From the NCBI GenBank assembly GCA_024398785.1, contig JAKSIO010000001.1, positions 1 through 64,000 of the forward strand: DNA of 64,000 nucleotides, written 5' to 3'. This DNA comes from Bacteroidaceae bacterium. GTDB taxonomy: Bacteria; Bacteroidota; Bacteroidia; Bacteroidales; Bacteroidaceae. A program made the translations under genes and the position numbers. The notes under the pieces are model-generated. The model searched no databases, had not been told where the DNA came from, and saw only the letters and a program-made list of their open reading frames with translations. Shown piece after piece: positions 52,434 to 62,080 of this stretch. Within the stretch, counting starts at the first letter, position 1, and the number at the start of each line of letters is the position of its first letter.

Positions 52434-53648
52434 ATGAGAATATTGTTGTTGACCAGTAGTAATAGTGTGGGAGGGGCTGCAATTGCTTGCGGACGTTTGA
52501 TGAAAGCACTGCAGAGTCAGAATATTGACGTTTGTTTGCTTTCCGGCGAAAGTCTGGGAAATAAAACTTCAAAGCGCTTCAGGTTTGTATGGGAACGCAT
52601 TTCCATTTTTATCCGCAATGGGTTGAGCCGCAAAAATCTGTTTAAGGTTTCAATTGCAAACACCGGTTACGATGTCACCGCTTTGGATTGTTTCCAGGAT
52701 GCGGATATAATTCATTTGCATTGGATACAGCATGGTTTTATCTCAATGAATATCCTGGATAAGATTTTGCATTGCGGAAAGCCTGTTGTATGGACTTTAC
52801 ATGATATGTGGCCTTTTACCGGAATATGCCATTATGCATTCTCCTGCCGTAATTATTGTTCCGGTTGTGGCAGTTGTATCTATTTGAAAAGCAACTGCAG
52901 AAGGGATGTTTCAGCAAAGATATTTGACAGAAAATTATCTGAGTATAGCGATGCTGATCTCCATTTTGTTTCTGTAAGCAATTGGCTTGCACGCAAAGCT
53001 GCAGAGAGCCCTCTGCTTACTGGCAGCCAGTTAAGTGTAATTCCGAATACTATTTCTTTGCAGGAGTTCAGGCTGATTGAAAAAACTCAGGCACAGTTGT
53101 CACTGAATCTTTCAGAATCCAAACAATATATTGTTTTTGGTGCTTCATATATTGATAACTATCAAAAAGGATTTGATTTGCTTGTCAGTGCATTGGATTT
53201 ACTTTCTGCAAAAGCAGACAATATATGTCTTCTCCTGTTCGGTTCAGTCAAAGATATCAGTCTGCTGGATAAAATTCCTGTTGACTATATTTATTATGGT
53301 GCAATTGATGACAATGAAAAATTATCATTGATATACTCGGCTGCCAATGTGACGGTGTCTTCTTCTTATTACGAGACCTTTGGGCAGACGCTGATTGAGT
53401 CTCTGGCATGCGGTTGTATTCCGGTCTCTTTTGGGAACAGTGGCCAGACAGATATTATCAGACATAAGGAAAATGGATATCTGGCGGAATATCTTTCTTG
53501 TGAAAGCCTTGCTGCTGGCATATCCTGGGCTTTGGAACAGAAACCTGATAAAACCAAATTACGGGAGGATGTGCTGTCCAGATTCGGCTATGAAGTTGTT
53601 GCAAAACAATATATTGACATATACAATAAATGCTTGAATAAAAAATGA
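52434..53648 (+). CDS. Glycosyltransferase family 4 protein
   Basis: A 404-residue GT-B fold enzyme. The N-terminal domain starts MRILLLTSSNSVGGAAIACG, contains WPFTGICHYAFSC and a following cysteine cluster (CSGCGSC) typical of a WcaC-like GT4 subgroup. The C-terminal nucleotide-sugar domain has the E-x7-E motif around YETFGQTLIESLACG and PVSFGNSG. It probably builds a surface polysaccharide. It is squeezed between malQ (1-bp gap) and the phosphatase (4-bp overlap), so all three are likely co-transcribed. Confidence 0.9.
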   Translation: MRILLLTSSNSVGGAAIACGRLMKALQSQNIDVCLLSGESLGNKTSKRFRFVWERISIFIRNGLSRKNLFKVSIANTGYDVTALDCFQDADIIHLHWIQHGFISMNILDKILHCGKPVVWTLHDMWPFTGICHYAFSCRNYCSGCGSCIYLKSNCRRDVSAKIFDRKLSEYSDADLHFVSVSNWLARKAAESPLLTGSQLSVIPNTISLQEFRLIEKTQAQLSLNLSESKQYIVFGASYIDNYQKGFDLLVSALDLLSAKADNICLLLFGSVKDISLLDKIPVDYIYYGAIDDNEKLSLIYSAANVTVSSSYYETFGQTLIESLACGCIPVSFGNSGQTDIIRHKENGYLAEYLSCESLAAGISWALEQKPDKTKLREDVLSRFGYEVVAKQYIDIYNKCLNKK

Positions 53649-55030
53649 TATATTATATGAGAAAAACTTTTGTATCGTTCCTGATTGTATCGTTTGTCGC
53701 TGTACAGACAATTTCATCATCGCCTGTCACCAGAGAGGAGGCAGCAAGTAATATTGATCTTCTTGCCGGTAGTATGAGAGCGTATGTGGCACCTGTTGAA
53801 AAACAGACGCCTGCCCCCAAGGGTTACAAACCTTTTTATCTAAGCCATTACGGCCGTCACGGTTCACGATATCTGCATGAGGCATCGTATTATACCGGAC
53901 CTATGGAAATCCTGGAAAAAGCTGCCAAAGACAATGCTCTTACAGATCTCGGTTTGGATGTATACAAAAAGGTCAGTATTATATATTCCGATGCCATCAC
54001 ACGTGTTGGTGATCTGACTCCGAAAGGTCAGGCTCAGCATCGTGGCATAGCGGACCGTATGGTTCAGAATTTTCCGGAGATTTTTAACAGCAAGTCATAT
54101 ATTACGGCACGTTCTACAACAAGCCATAGGGTAATGATGAGCATGATGAGTGCATGCATGGAATTGCAGGGTTTGTTACCAAAGATGAATATTTCTATTG
54201 ATGCCAGCGCTCATGACAACTCATATATGAGTACTATAACAAATCCCGCCAATTCTGAACGTAACAACTCCAAAAAAGGATCTGCTGTCAACGCCTTTAA
54301 TGCCGCTCATTCATCTTCTGACAGACTGATTTTGGCGCTTTTTAAGGATACAGCATATATTAAGCACTTTGAACATACAATTCAACCCCGTTCCTTCGGC
54401 GGTTTCGGTGGTTTTGGAGCTACGTCTCAAAGCCAGTCGCGCACGGTTATTCAGGATATGTCAGGGACTTTATTCAATCAACTCATGGATATTGCACAAA
54501 ATATGCAAAGCCATGACTATAACTTTGATTTCAACGACCTTTTCACACCAAATGAGTGGTACGATGCATTCTTGAAAAATAACGTTTACTGGTATTCTGT
54601 GTCTGCTTTCACACCTCTTACTAATGATGTTGTTCCTTTTGGTCAGGAGAATCTTCTGGAGGACATAATCTCTAAGGCAGATTCTGCTATTGCAGGCAAT
54701 GGTATAAGTGCAGATTTGCGTTTTGGTCATGACACATATCTGTTCCCGCTGGTATGCCTTATGGAAATAAATGATTGCGCCTGGTCTGTTGAAGATCTTG
54801 AGAAAGTTGCCGATAAATGGGTTGATTATGACATCGTATATATGGCGGCCAACCTGCAACTTGTCTTCTACAAGAACAAGAAAGGAAATGTTCTGGTCAA
54901 GGCACTGCTTAATGAAAAAGAGTCTGTTTTACCTGTTGAAACCGACAATTTTCCTTATTATGACTGGAATGATCTGAAGAACTATTATCTAAAGAGACTT
55001 GCTGATTACAGAAAAGAAACAAACAGATAA
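53645..55030 (+). CDS. Exported histidine acid phosphatase (phytase/MINPP-like)
   Basis: A 461-residue protein with a signal peptide; starts at 53645 (overlapping the GT4 stop) and 53657 (MRKTFVSFLIVSF) are both possible. The catalytic motif SHYGRHGSRYL is near residue 63, and the C-terminal proton donor is FGHDTYLFPLV, an HD type rather than the HAE of multiple inositol polyphosphate phosphatases. A glycine/phenylalanine-rich loop (FGGFGGFGA) lies mid-protein. It probably releases phosphate from sugar phosphates or phytate in the periplasm. Confidence 0.85.
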   Translation: MIYYMRKTFVSFLIVSFVAVQTISSSPVTREEAASNIDLLAGSMRAYVAPVEKQTPAPKGYKPFYLSHYGRHGSRYLHEASYYTGPMEILEKAAKDNALTDLGLDVYKKVSIIYSDAITRVGDLTPKGQAQHRGIADRMVQNFPEIFNSKSYITARSTTSHRVMMSMMSACMELQGLLPKMNISIDASAHDNSYMSTITNPANSERNNSKKGSAVNAFNAAHSSSDRLILALFKDTAYIKHFEHTIQPRSFGGFGGFGATSQSQSRTVIQDMSGTLFNQLMDIAQNMQSHDYNFDFNDLFTPNEWYDAFLKNNVYWYSVSAFTPLTNDVVPFGQENLLEDIISKADSAIAGNGISADLRFGHDTYLFPLVCLMEINDCAWSVEDLEKVADKWVDYDIVYMAANLQLVFYKNKKGNVLVKALLNEKESVLPVETDNFPYYDWNDLKNYYLKRLADYRKETNR

Positions 55031-55054
55031 ATATTTGCTATTAACCTTAACTAT

Positions 55055-58000
55055 ATGTTTATGAAAAAGATCATACGCTGCATTGCTTTATCTCTTTGTC
55101 TGATTGTATGCTTTCCAATTGTCTCCAAGTCTTACAATATGCATCCCTATGTAAGGATGTTTTCTGTAAATGAAGGACTTTCTCATGGTGAAGTGACAAA
55201 CTTCTCTATGGATAAGTATGGCCGTATGTGGATAAGTACCGGTATGGGTTTTAATGTGCTTAATAACGGTAATCTGACATCGTACACTCATTTTGCAAAT
55301 AACGGCGAGCATTATCTGATAAGCAAGGTATTTGATATCGTAGCTGAAGACTTTGCGTTGGTATCAACAGAATCAGGACTTCTTAAGTTCAATCCGTTGA
55401 GTAATGAGTTTTCATATGTGATGTATGAAGATGCTCCTATTATAGTAACGTCAATGGTTAAAAGCGGCAAGGACGTCTTTATGTATGTTCCTTCGCTTAA
55501 ATCTCTGTTGTGTTATAATATGGAGAAAGGCAGTATCTCGCTGGCAATGGTTTTTCCAGACAATTCGGATTTTATATTTGAAAAAATGATCATACAGGAT
55601 CCGCAGTCACCTGTTCTTATAATGGCTGACGCTTCAAAGGGAGTTTTCCAGATTGATGTTGACCAGAACCGTATCAGTAAGATTGAGACATTTGTCAATA
55701 ATATTATTCCTTCTTCTCTTTTTCTTGATTCCTATGATATTTTATGGGGAGCGTTGCACGATGGAGGCATTCAGGGTCTGCAGTCTGCTCATAATTTCAA
55801 ATCTTTTGCTGAATTCAACAGTACCAATTCTGACTTATCCTCAAAGAGTGTAATGGCAATTGCCGAGATGCCCAACACTGATCTTATTGTTACTACCAAT
55901 GGAGATGGTGCATACATAATTCCAAGAAAATCTGATGATTTTATAAATATCCGTCCTTCTTATTCGATTTTTTTAACTGCCGTATATGTTATGAATCAGA
56001 AGGAGGTTTTTATTGGTACAGCCCGTTATGGTGTTGTTGACCTGTTGGAAGCTCCTGTCTATACCGAACTGGAAGGACAAATAGTTAACGGCGTGTATGA
56101 CAATCTTGATGGTTCATTATGGTGTATAGCAAATCCTATGGGTCTGATAAGATATTACGAGAATAATGAAACTTTTGTGAATTGTGAGGGTACTGAAAAT
56201 CTTGCTATCCAATCATTATGTAATATTGATGACAACACTCTTTTGCTTCAGGTTAAGGGTGGACTGTTGTATGAATATGACATCAACAGATCTTTGCTGA
56301 GGGAATCTTCGTTGCCGCCTGTATTGTCAAACTGTATTGTTTCACGCAACAGCAGGAATGAAATTTTTGTCCTGTCATCCAACGGGAACTGTTTCAGGTA
56401 TAATCCGAAAACCAAGGATAAGGATTATTTTAATATTTTCTCAAATGAAAATGAAGGGGAGGATATAATAAATGTGTTCCATACAGAAAGGGGTGCTTCG
56501 ATTGTTGTCACTAAAACCAGCATATATGAACTTGACCAGACAGATCTGTGGGTAAGAAAATTATATACATCTGACAAACAGATTATTTCTTCTGTATTGG
56601 ACAGACTTGATAATATCTGGTTTGTTACAATTGACGGCTTGCACAGGTTTTCCACAATTGACGGCACGGATACGCAACTGGTTCTTCATTCCAATTTACC
56701 ATCATATTATTACACTACTTTGTCAATTGACAAGACCAAATTGAACCGTCTTTATTTAACAACCAGCGATAATCATGTAATAATATATAACCCTGTGAAT
56801 AACAAATATGTTGTTCTTGGTGCGGAAGACTGTCTTTTAACATCCAACTCTTTCAAAGGAACCACATGCAGTTCAGTGAACGGCAACATATATCTGCCCG
56901 GTTCTGCCGGCTTGACAATAATTCCAACGAATGTTGAAGATAATTATCTTGGAGAATTTGATTTTGATTTTAACTGTTTGGGTGTAGTACAGGGTAATTC
57001 TTGTCAGGAAATAGAAGGACCAGATTTTTTATGCAAATGTAAAGAAGGAAGTGATATTTTTCTTCAGATTGCTGTTGGCGGTATGTCTCCAGCAGACAAG
57101 ATGAGTGTAAGCTATTTTCTGAAGGACCGCAAAGGAAATGTAAAGAAGTCCGGCAGGTTGAATAATACAAGTCTTGACTTTGGTACTCTTCCAAAAGGTT
57201 ATTATGATTTGTACATTAAGAAATTGTTGAGAAACGGTCTGACAGTTGAACAGAAAATGTTTTCATTGGAAGTTTCTAAAAAAGGGAGTGCTCCATTTGA
57301 TGCAGTTAAACTGATTGCAGTGATTCTGTTGCTGTGTACTATAATATTCATTGTTGCAAACAGAAAACTGAAAGAAAAAGTAATGGTTACAGAGTCAGCT
57401 CTGTTGAACCAGAAAAAAGTAATAGACAGTATCAATTCCAAGGCAAACAATATGATAAATGATTTTATCAGAGAGGAAAAGATATCCATGTCAATTGCAT
57501 ATCAGTTTATGTATAAAATTCTTAATCAGACAAGACCGAACGATCCTGCATATTTATTACTGAAACGCTCCTGCCGTATCATTGACAGAATGTCTGAATT
57601 GATTTTTTCTTTTGATCAGTCTAAACTGGACTTGCAGGACATACCGGTCAATATTGATCAGTTGCTGTTCAATCATTGTATCAATTCCATTGTAAAAGAT
57701 TACAGGATGGAATGTAAAATAAAGAATATTACGGTAAAGGAAATGTATGACCCTTCAATATCACAGGTGAATATGGACCGTGTTATTCTTGATACAATAT
57801 TTACTATTGTTTTTCATAATATTGTTACTCATATGCAGGATGGTATTGTTTCTGTTCATACGTCATTGGAGAACAGTGAAACAATATGTTTGTACATACG
57901 GACAAACACAAAGATGTCCGACAGCGAAATTGGAGAGTTACAACTTGCATTTGATTCTGAGCAGATTGCCGGCAGTACCTATTTTCATGGTTTATATAAA

Positions 58001-58963
58001 GCAAATATGCTTGTAAAGCGTATGGGTGGTTTGGGTATTGAATGTGAGGAGAACGCAAGCGGCGGTGTTACATTCAGAATTCTATTGCCGAATTCATTGA
58101 GTGACGTTTCTGCATACCATCATAGTCAGTCAAATCTGAATCGCGGTACTTCAAGATTCCTTATAAGTGATTCAGACGTAAGTACGCTGATGTATTCAAT
58201 TCTTGTTGTTGACGATAATACCGATGTGCTTGAATTCTTCAGTGAAGAGTTCAGCAGTCTGTTCTGGGAAGTATATATCGCCAATAGCGGAGCGCAGGCT
58301 CTTGAGATAATGCATGATAAGCATCCGAATATTGTTGTAAGCGATGTCATCATGCCTGGCATGAGCGGACTTGAGTTATGTAAGAGAATCAAGAGTGATA
58401 TTGAAATCAGCCATACACCGGTTCTGCTCAGAACTGCAAAGGAAGATGTGATTGACGTTAATTATGGCTATAAGACCAGTGCAGACAAGTTTGTTCCAAA
58501 ACAGGTGGATTTGTCTGCTTTGTACTATGAAATAAAGGATCTGATAAAGGAACGCTGCTACAATGAGTTCAATATCAGAATGCTTGTTGGGGAAGAAAAT
58601 ATTACCAATAATACAATCAGTGTTGCAGATGAAAAGTTCATGTTGCATTTTGACCGTTTTATACAGGTCAATTTGTCTGACCAATCATTGAATTCCCAGA
58701 TAATAGCTAATGAAATGAATTTGTCAGAGGCGCTTCTTAATAATAAGGTAAAGGCTATTACCGGTGTCTCATCTCAAAGATATCTGCGTCTTGTACGAAT
58801 AGCCAAGGCAAAGGAACTCCTTTCAGTGGCTGATAGCGGTAAATCAATATTTGATATATCTTCTCAGATTGGTTTCCCTGATTGCGAATCGTTTATGGTT
58901 GCATTCAAGCAGGAAACGGGATTTACTCCGCAGGAGTATCGTGCTCCTAATATAGGGGATTAA
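55055..58963 (+). CDS. Degenerate hybrid two-component regulator (HTCS-like)
   Basis: A 1302-residue protein: signal peptide, periplasmic beta-propeller (about 30-640), a Y_Y_Y-like sandwich (to about 745), one transmembrane helix (about 750-770), a DHp/ATPase region (about 790-1010), receiver (about 1046-1165, SDVIMPGMSGL) and AraC-type HTH (about 1200-1300). The expected phospho-acceptor SHE-R-TPL motif is absent (the helix reads REEKISMSIAYQFMYK), and the ATP-lid glycine boxes are missing. It is probably a sensor that signals without autophosphorylation. It may respond to glycans; no sus pair is nearby. Confidence 0.85.
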   Translation: MFMKKIIRCIALSLCLIVCFPIVSKSYNMHPYVRMFSVNEGLSHGEVTNFSMDKYGRMWISTGMGFNVLNNGNLTSYTHFANNGEHYLISKVFDIVAEDFALVSTESGLLKFNPLSNEFSYVMYEDAPIIVTSMVKSGKDVFMYVPSLKSLLCYNMEKGSISLAMVFPDNSDFIFEKMIIQDPQSPVLIMADASKGVFQIDVDQNRISKIETFVNNIIPSSLFLDSYDILWGALHDGGIQGLQSAHNFKSFAEFNSTNSDLSSKSVMAIAEMPNTDLIVTTNGDGAYIIPRKSDDFINIRPSYSIFLTAVYVMNQKEVFIGTARYGVVDLLEAPVYTELEGQIVNGVYDNLDGSLWCIANPMGLIRYYENNETFVNCEGTENLAIQSLCNIDDNTLLLQVKGGLLYEYDINRSLLRESSLPPVLSNCIVSRNSRNEIFVLSSNGNCFRYNPKTKDKDYFNIFSNENEGEDIINVFHTERGASIVVTKTSIYELDQTDLWVRKLYTSDKQIISSVLDRLDNIWFVTIDGLHRFSTIDGTDTQLVLHSNLPSYYYTTLSIDKTKLNRLYLTTSDNHVIIYNPVNNKYVVLGAEDCLLTSNSFKGTTCSSVNGNIYLPGSAGLTIIPTNVEDNYLGEFDFDFNCLGVVQGNSCQEIEGPDFLCKCKEGSDIFLQIAVGGMSPADKMSVSYFLKDRKGNVKKSGRLNNTSLDFGTLPKGYYDLYIKKLLRNGLTVEQKMFSLEVSKKGSAPFDAVKLIAVILLLCTIIFIVANRKLKEKVMVTESALLNQKKVIDSINSKANNMINDFIREEKISMSIAYQFMYKILNQTRPNDPAYLLLKRSCRIIDRMSELIFSFDQSKLDLQDIPVNIDQLLFNHCINSIVKDYRMECKIKNITVKEMYDPSISQVNMDRVILDTIFTIVFHNIVTHMQDGIVSVHTSLENSETICLYIRTNTKMSDSEIGELQLAFDSEQIAGSTYFHGLYKANMLVKRMGGLGIECEENASGGVTFRILLPNSLSDVSAYHHSQSNLNRGTSRFLISDSDVSTLMYSILVVDDNTDVLEFFSEEFSSLFWEVYIANSGAQALEIMHDKHPNIVVSDVIMPGMSGLELCKRIKSDIEISHTPVLLRTAKEDVIDVNYGYKTSADKFVPKQVDLSALYYEIKDLIKERCYNEFNIRMLVGEENITNNTISVADEKFMLHFDRFIQVNLSDQSLNSQIIANEMNLSEALLNNKVKAITGVSSQRYLRLVRIAKAKELLSVADSGKSIFDISSQIGFPDCESFMVAFKQETGFTPQEYRAPNIGD

Positions 58964-59637
58964 AGAATGTAGTGTGTTTTGTTCATCTTCAAATCAAAGA
59001 AGATAAGTCCAAAACGTTTGAATTGGAAAGTGACTCCCGTACGGGGGTCATTTTTTATTGATGACCACCATTCCTTATGTTTGGCACTACGGTTGATTCC
59101 GTTGACAATGAACAGTGTATTTGAATTTACATAAGGAATCAGAGTTTCGACAATCAGGTCAGGGCGGTCAACATGGGCAATATGAACAAGATCAAGCGGT
59201 GTTCCGTTTTTCCTGTTCTGCTCCATAAGGTCCTTTATATATTGAATGGGATTATTGCTGATTGTGTATTCAATGTTTCCGAATTTCTTGAGATTGTTCT
59301 CAATCTTTCGCTGATGCGGATTTTTGTTGTCTATTGTTACACATCTGCTTTTTGAGCTGACGCTTGCCAGATAACCGGTCGTTACGCCGCTTGCCGTGCC
59401 CACTTCAAGGATAAACTTGGGATTGATGTAATTGGCCAAGCGGAAAACAAGCTGATCCATTTTCTCTCCATACTGAGGCATGTCCTCAGGTGAACGTTTC
59501 CAGTGTTCATACAGGTCATCGTATGCATAATACATATTATGCTCGTTAATGACATTTTCAATAAGATTGTAAGCCCATGGAGAGTGGACTCCGTAACCAT
59601 ACCTAGTTTTCATTCTTTTTAGAAAAGTTGAGTCCAT
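58960..59637 (-). CDS. Class I SAM-dependent methyltransferase
   Basis: About 225 residues from MDSTFLKRMKTRYGYGVHSP; upstream codons belong to the tRNA region. Motif I is FILEVGTASGVTTGYLASVS (about 94-113) and the acidic residue of motif II is in CVTIDNKNPHQ. The layout resembles O-methyltransferases, but the substrate is unknown. It converges with and slightly overlaps the HTCS gene (3 to 4 bp). Confidence 0.8.
   Translation of the reverse strand: MDSTFLKRMKTRYGYGVHSPWAYNLIENVINEHNMYYAYDDLYEHWKRSPEDMPQYGEKMDQLVFRLANYINPKFILEVGTASGVTTGYLASVSSKSRCVTIDNKNPHQRKIENNLKKFGNIEYTISNNPIQYIKDLMEQNRKNGTPLDLVHIAHVDRPDLIVETLIPYVNSNTLFIVNGINRSAKHKEWWSSIKNDPRTGVTFQFKRFGLIFFDLKMNKTHYIL
59032..59056 (+). 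terminator. Possible terminator for the HTCS gene, inside the opposing gene
   Basis: GACTCCC and GGGGGTC pair around GTAC (one G-T pair), followed by TTTTTT. It lies about 70 bp past the HTCS stop but within the methyltransferase coding region on the other strand. Confidence 0.4.
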
Positions 59638-59655
59638 CTGAAGATTTTCAGTTTG

Positions 59656-59740
59656 TGCTCGAAGCGGGACTCGAACCCGCACAGCCTGTTATGGCCAAGG
59701 GATTTTAAGTCCCTCGTGTCTACCATTCCACCATTCGAGC
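59656..59740 (-). tRNA. tRNA-Leu (TAA anticodon)
   Basis: The minus strand gives an 85-nt type II tRNA. The acceptor arm GCTCGAA pairs with TTCGAGC, the anticodon loop CTTAAAA has anticodon TAA, a long variable arm follows, and the T loop is GGTTCGAGTCC. The discriminator is A; CCA is not encoded. The methyltransferase gene starts 19 bp downstream. Confidence 0.95.
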
Positions 59741-59787
59741 AGCCTGATATTGGTTTTTTACCGACTGCAAAATTACTAGTAATTAGT

Positions 59788-61026
59788 CTAATGACAAAGA
59801 TTTTCCCTGAAAAATTTGTACACTATCCATCTGATGATGTACAAAGAAATCAGACTGACAGCAAGAACCGTTGAAAGGACAATAAGAATGTCAGTTATTT
59901 TGAGATGTACCGGATATGCCTGGACAATAAACTCTCCATCTGTTCCAAGTGGGATAAAACCTAAATTCTGTTGCAACAGAATAATAATGGTGGCAATAAC
60001 CATTCCGCCTATACATCCTGCCAATGATTCCATTATGCTGTAGAATCCAAAAATGTTGGCTATGCTTTTAATACCGGTTCCCATTTTGGACAGTGTTTTC
60101 ATATCTTCCTTTTTTTCAATTATCAGCATGATTATGGAACTGACAATATTGAAAAGGGCTATCAGTAGAATAAGGATAACAAATAGGTATGATATGAGTT
60201 TTTCAACTTTCATAACGCGAAAGACATCGTGTTGCTGGGTATATTGATCGGCAACCAGGAATTGATCTCCTGTAATGTCCTTTATCTGTCTGATGGCTTT
60301 TTTTACTGAAGCTCCTTGGGTAAGCCTGATTTCAATTGCACTAAGTTTGTTTTCTCTTCCAAGTAAATTCTGTACAACTTCTATATGTGCCAGCGCATAT
60401 TGGTTGTCGTATGGAGCCTGATTAACCGCAAACAGAACACCGGGCGTATATAATGTGCGGCTATTCAGCGCATTTGCCGGGTTGATTGTTGATGGTCTGA
60501 CTCCAGGCTTGGGAGCATATATAGTGTATGGTTCACTTGTAACGGCTCCCGTTTGAAGTGCTTGTGCAAGTCCTGCTCCAAGAATGATGTAGTCAGTAAT
60601 CTGATCTCTCAGCATGAATTCTCCGGGCCCTAAAAGAATGTTGTTGATGCCTGTTATTTGTGCAAACTGACCGTCAACTCCCTTAAGCGTGATTATCTGT
60701 TGTAAAGAATTGAATGATATAAGTACCTGGTCCTGAATGGTGCATGATACTCCTTGAATACAGTCAAGATTCTGAAGCTTTGAAATTAAGGCGGAATCCT
60801 CTTCAAAGAATTTAGTGTCTGATGCCGTGATTTTTATTTGTGGGTCAAAGTTGGTGAACATTGATTTCACCAGATTTTGAAAACCGTTGAATACGGACAG
60901 AGTGCATAGAAGGGCAAACGCCGCCAAACAAATGCCGCAAACAGATATACGTGAGATTACATTCGCTATGTTATGTTTTCTGCGCGATATCAGATAACGC
61001 TTGGCTATATAATAGGATACGTTCAC
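59788..61026 (-). CDS. FtsX/LolC-type ABC transporter permease
   Basis: A 412-residue protein with one N-terminal transmembrane helix (about 25-48), a large periplasmic MacB-like domain (about 50-265) and three C-terminal helices (about 275-400). The start NVSYYIAKRYLISRRKHNIA and the motif FKMGT-like MGTGIKSIANIFGFYSIMES match lipoprotein-releasing LolC/E-type permeases. It probably extracts lipoproteins from the inner membrane. It overlaps rbfA by 4 bp. The matching ATPase is not in the window. Confidence 0.9.
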   Translation of the reverse strand: MNVSYYIAKRYLISRRKHNIANVISRISVCGICLAAFALLCTLSVFNGFQNLVKSMFTNFDPQIKITASDTKFFEEDSALISKLQNLDCIQGVSCTIQDQVLISFNSLQQIITLKGVDGQFAQITGINNILLGPGEFMLRDQITDYIILGAGLAQALQTGAVTSEPYTIYAPKPGVRPSTINPANALNSRTLYTPGVLFAVNQAPYDNQYALAHIEVVQNLLGRENKLSAIEIRLTQGASVKKAIRQIKDITGDQFLVADQYTQQHDVFRVMKVEKLISYLFVILILLIALFNIVSSIIMLIIEKKEDMKTLSKMGTGIKSIANIFGFYSIMESLAGCIGGMVIATIIILLQQNLGFIPLGTDGEFIVQAYPVHLKITDILIVLSTVLAVSLISLYIIRWIVYKFFRENLCH

Positions 61027-61358
61027 TTTTTAAGCAGTTGGTCTATGTGCTCAAGATAGTCCAGAGAATCGTCAATGTGAAATCTGAAATCGGGTATAAT
61101 GCGCAACTGATGTCTTACAATCTGACCGAAATCGTATCGTATGGTCTTGACATTATTGTTTGCGCTTTGTACTGTTTCTGCAGCTTTGTCAGATGGGAAT
61201 ACGCTCAGATATACATCTGCAATGCTGAAGTCGGGGCTTATCCTGACTTTGCTGACTGTGACCAGAAGCCCGTGAGTGTGGCTTGTGTCCTGCTGAAACA
61301 TAGTGCTTAATTCCTTTTGAATAAGACGCTCAATTTTTTGTTGTCTGGTTGTATTCAT
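61023..61358 (-). CDS. rbfA: 30S ribosome-binding factor RbfA
   Basis: A 111-residue KH-like protein: RQQKIERLIQKELSTMFQQD, then TVSKVRISPDFSIADVYLSV and the C-terminal LRIIPDFRFHIDDSLDYLEH, all typical of RbfA. It binds the 16S rRNA 5' helix and helps mature the small subunit. It sits between an O-methyltransferase gene (6-bp gap) and the permease gene (4-bp overlap). Confidence 0.94.
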   Translation of the reverse strand: MNTTRQQKIERLIQKELSTMFQQDTSHTHGLLVTVSKVRISPDFSIADVYLSVFPSDKAAETVQSANNNVKTIRYDFGQIVRHQLRIIPDFRFHIDDSLDYLEHIDQLLKK

Positions 61359-61364
61359 AATGTG

Positions 61365-62027
61365 TTATTTTTTTCTGATGATTGTTAGTCCGTCGCGCAG
61401 AGGAACAATGCAGACATCTACGCGTTTGTCGTTGGCAACAATGTCGTTGAAACGGCGGATGGCAGCAGTCTGGGCATCGTTGTCATATGCTTCGTCAATA
61501 ACATGCATGTCCCATAATGTGTTGTCGGCTATTATGTAGCCATTGGGATTGACATAATCGAACAGCATGTTGTAATATGCGGGGTAGTCACGTTTTTCGG
61601 CATCAACAAAAACCATATCATACATGGTACCTAATTGAGGTACTATTTTGACGGCATCGCCTATATGAAGGGTGATTTTATTTTTCAGATCACTCTTTTC
61701 AAGGTATTTTGTTATAAGCGGTTCAAGTTCATCGTTTATCTCAATAGTGTCCAAATGGGCATCTTTGTCCAGACCGCGTGCCATGGATAATGTTGCATAG
61801 GCGGTAAAGGTTCCAAGTTCCAGAACGTTTTTGGGGCGTATCATGCGTACAAGCATCTTTAGAAAAGTCCCTTGTATATGACCCGATGCCATGCGTGGAT
61901 TGACTGTCTTGAGACAGGTCTCTCTATATAGGGCTTTCAGCAACTCTTCCTGAGGCTCTATGTGCGCACTGATGTAATCATCAAGTTCAAAATTACTGTT
62001 TATATCTAGGCCGTTCAGGTTGGACAT
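61365..62027 (-). CDS. Caffeoyl-CoA-type O-methyltransferase
   Basis: A 220-residue SAM enzyme of the COG4122 type: NVLELGTFTAYATLSMARGL (motif I, about 74-93), HLDTIEINDE, and MVFVDAEKRDYPAYYNMLFD followed by IIADNTLWD, which supply the metal-binding Asp, Asp and Asn. It resembles TrmR/catechol-type methyltransferases; some members modify tRNA wobble uridine. It is the first gene of the minus-strand run with rbfA and the permease. Confidence 0.88.
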   Translation of the reverse strand: MSNLNGLDINSNFELDDYISAHIEPQEELLKALYRETCLKTVNPRMASGHIQGTFLKMLVRMIRPKNVLELGTFTAYATLSMARGLDKDAHLDTIEINDELEPLITKYLEKSDLKNKITLHIGDAVKIVPQLGTMYDMVFVDAEKRDYPAYYNMLFDYVNPNGYIIADNTLWDMHVIDEAYDNDAQTAAIRRFNDIVANDKRVDVCIVPLRDGLTIIRKK

Positions 62028-62042
62028 TTCACTTTGAGTTTA

Positions 62043-62050
62043 TATTTTTG
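62043..62050 (+). promoter_or_regulatory. -7 promoter box for xerD
   Basis: TATTTTTG fits TAnnTTTG, 30 bp upstream of the xerD ATG in the divergent gap. Confidence 0.45.
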
Positions 62051-62080
62051 CGCTAAGATACGCAGATTTAGCCTTATTTT

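Noticed and set aside
59638..59682. N-terminal extension of the methyltransferase
   Set aside because: The extra codons come from the 3' part of tRNA-Leu and its trailer.
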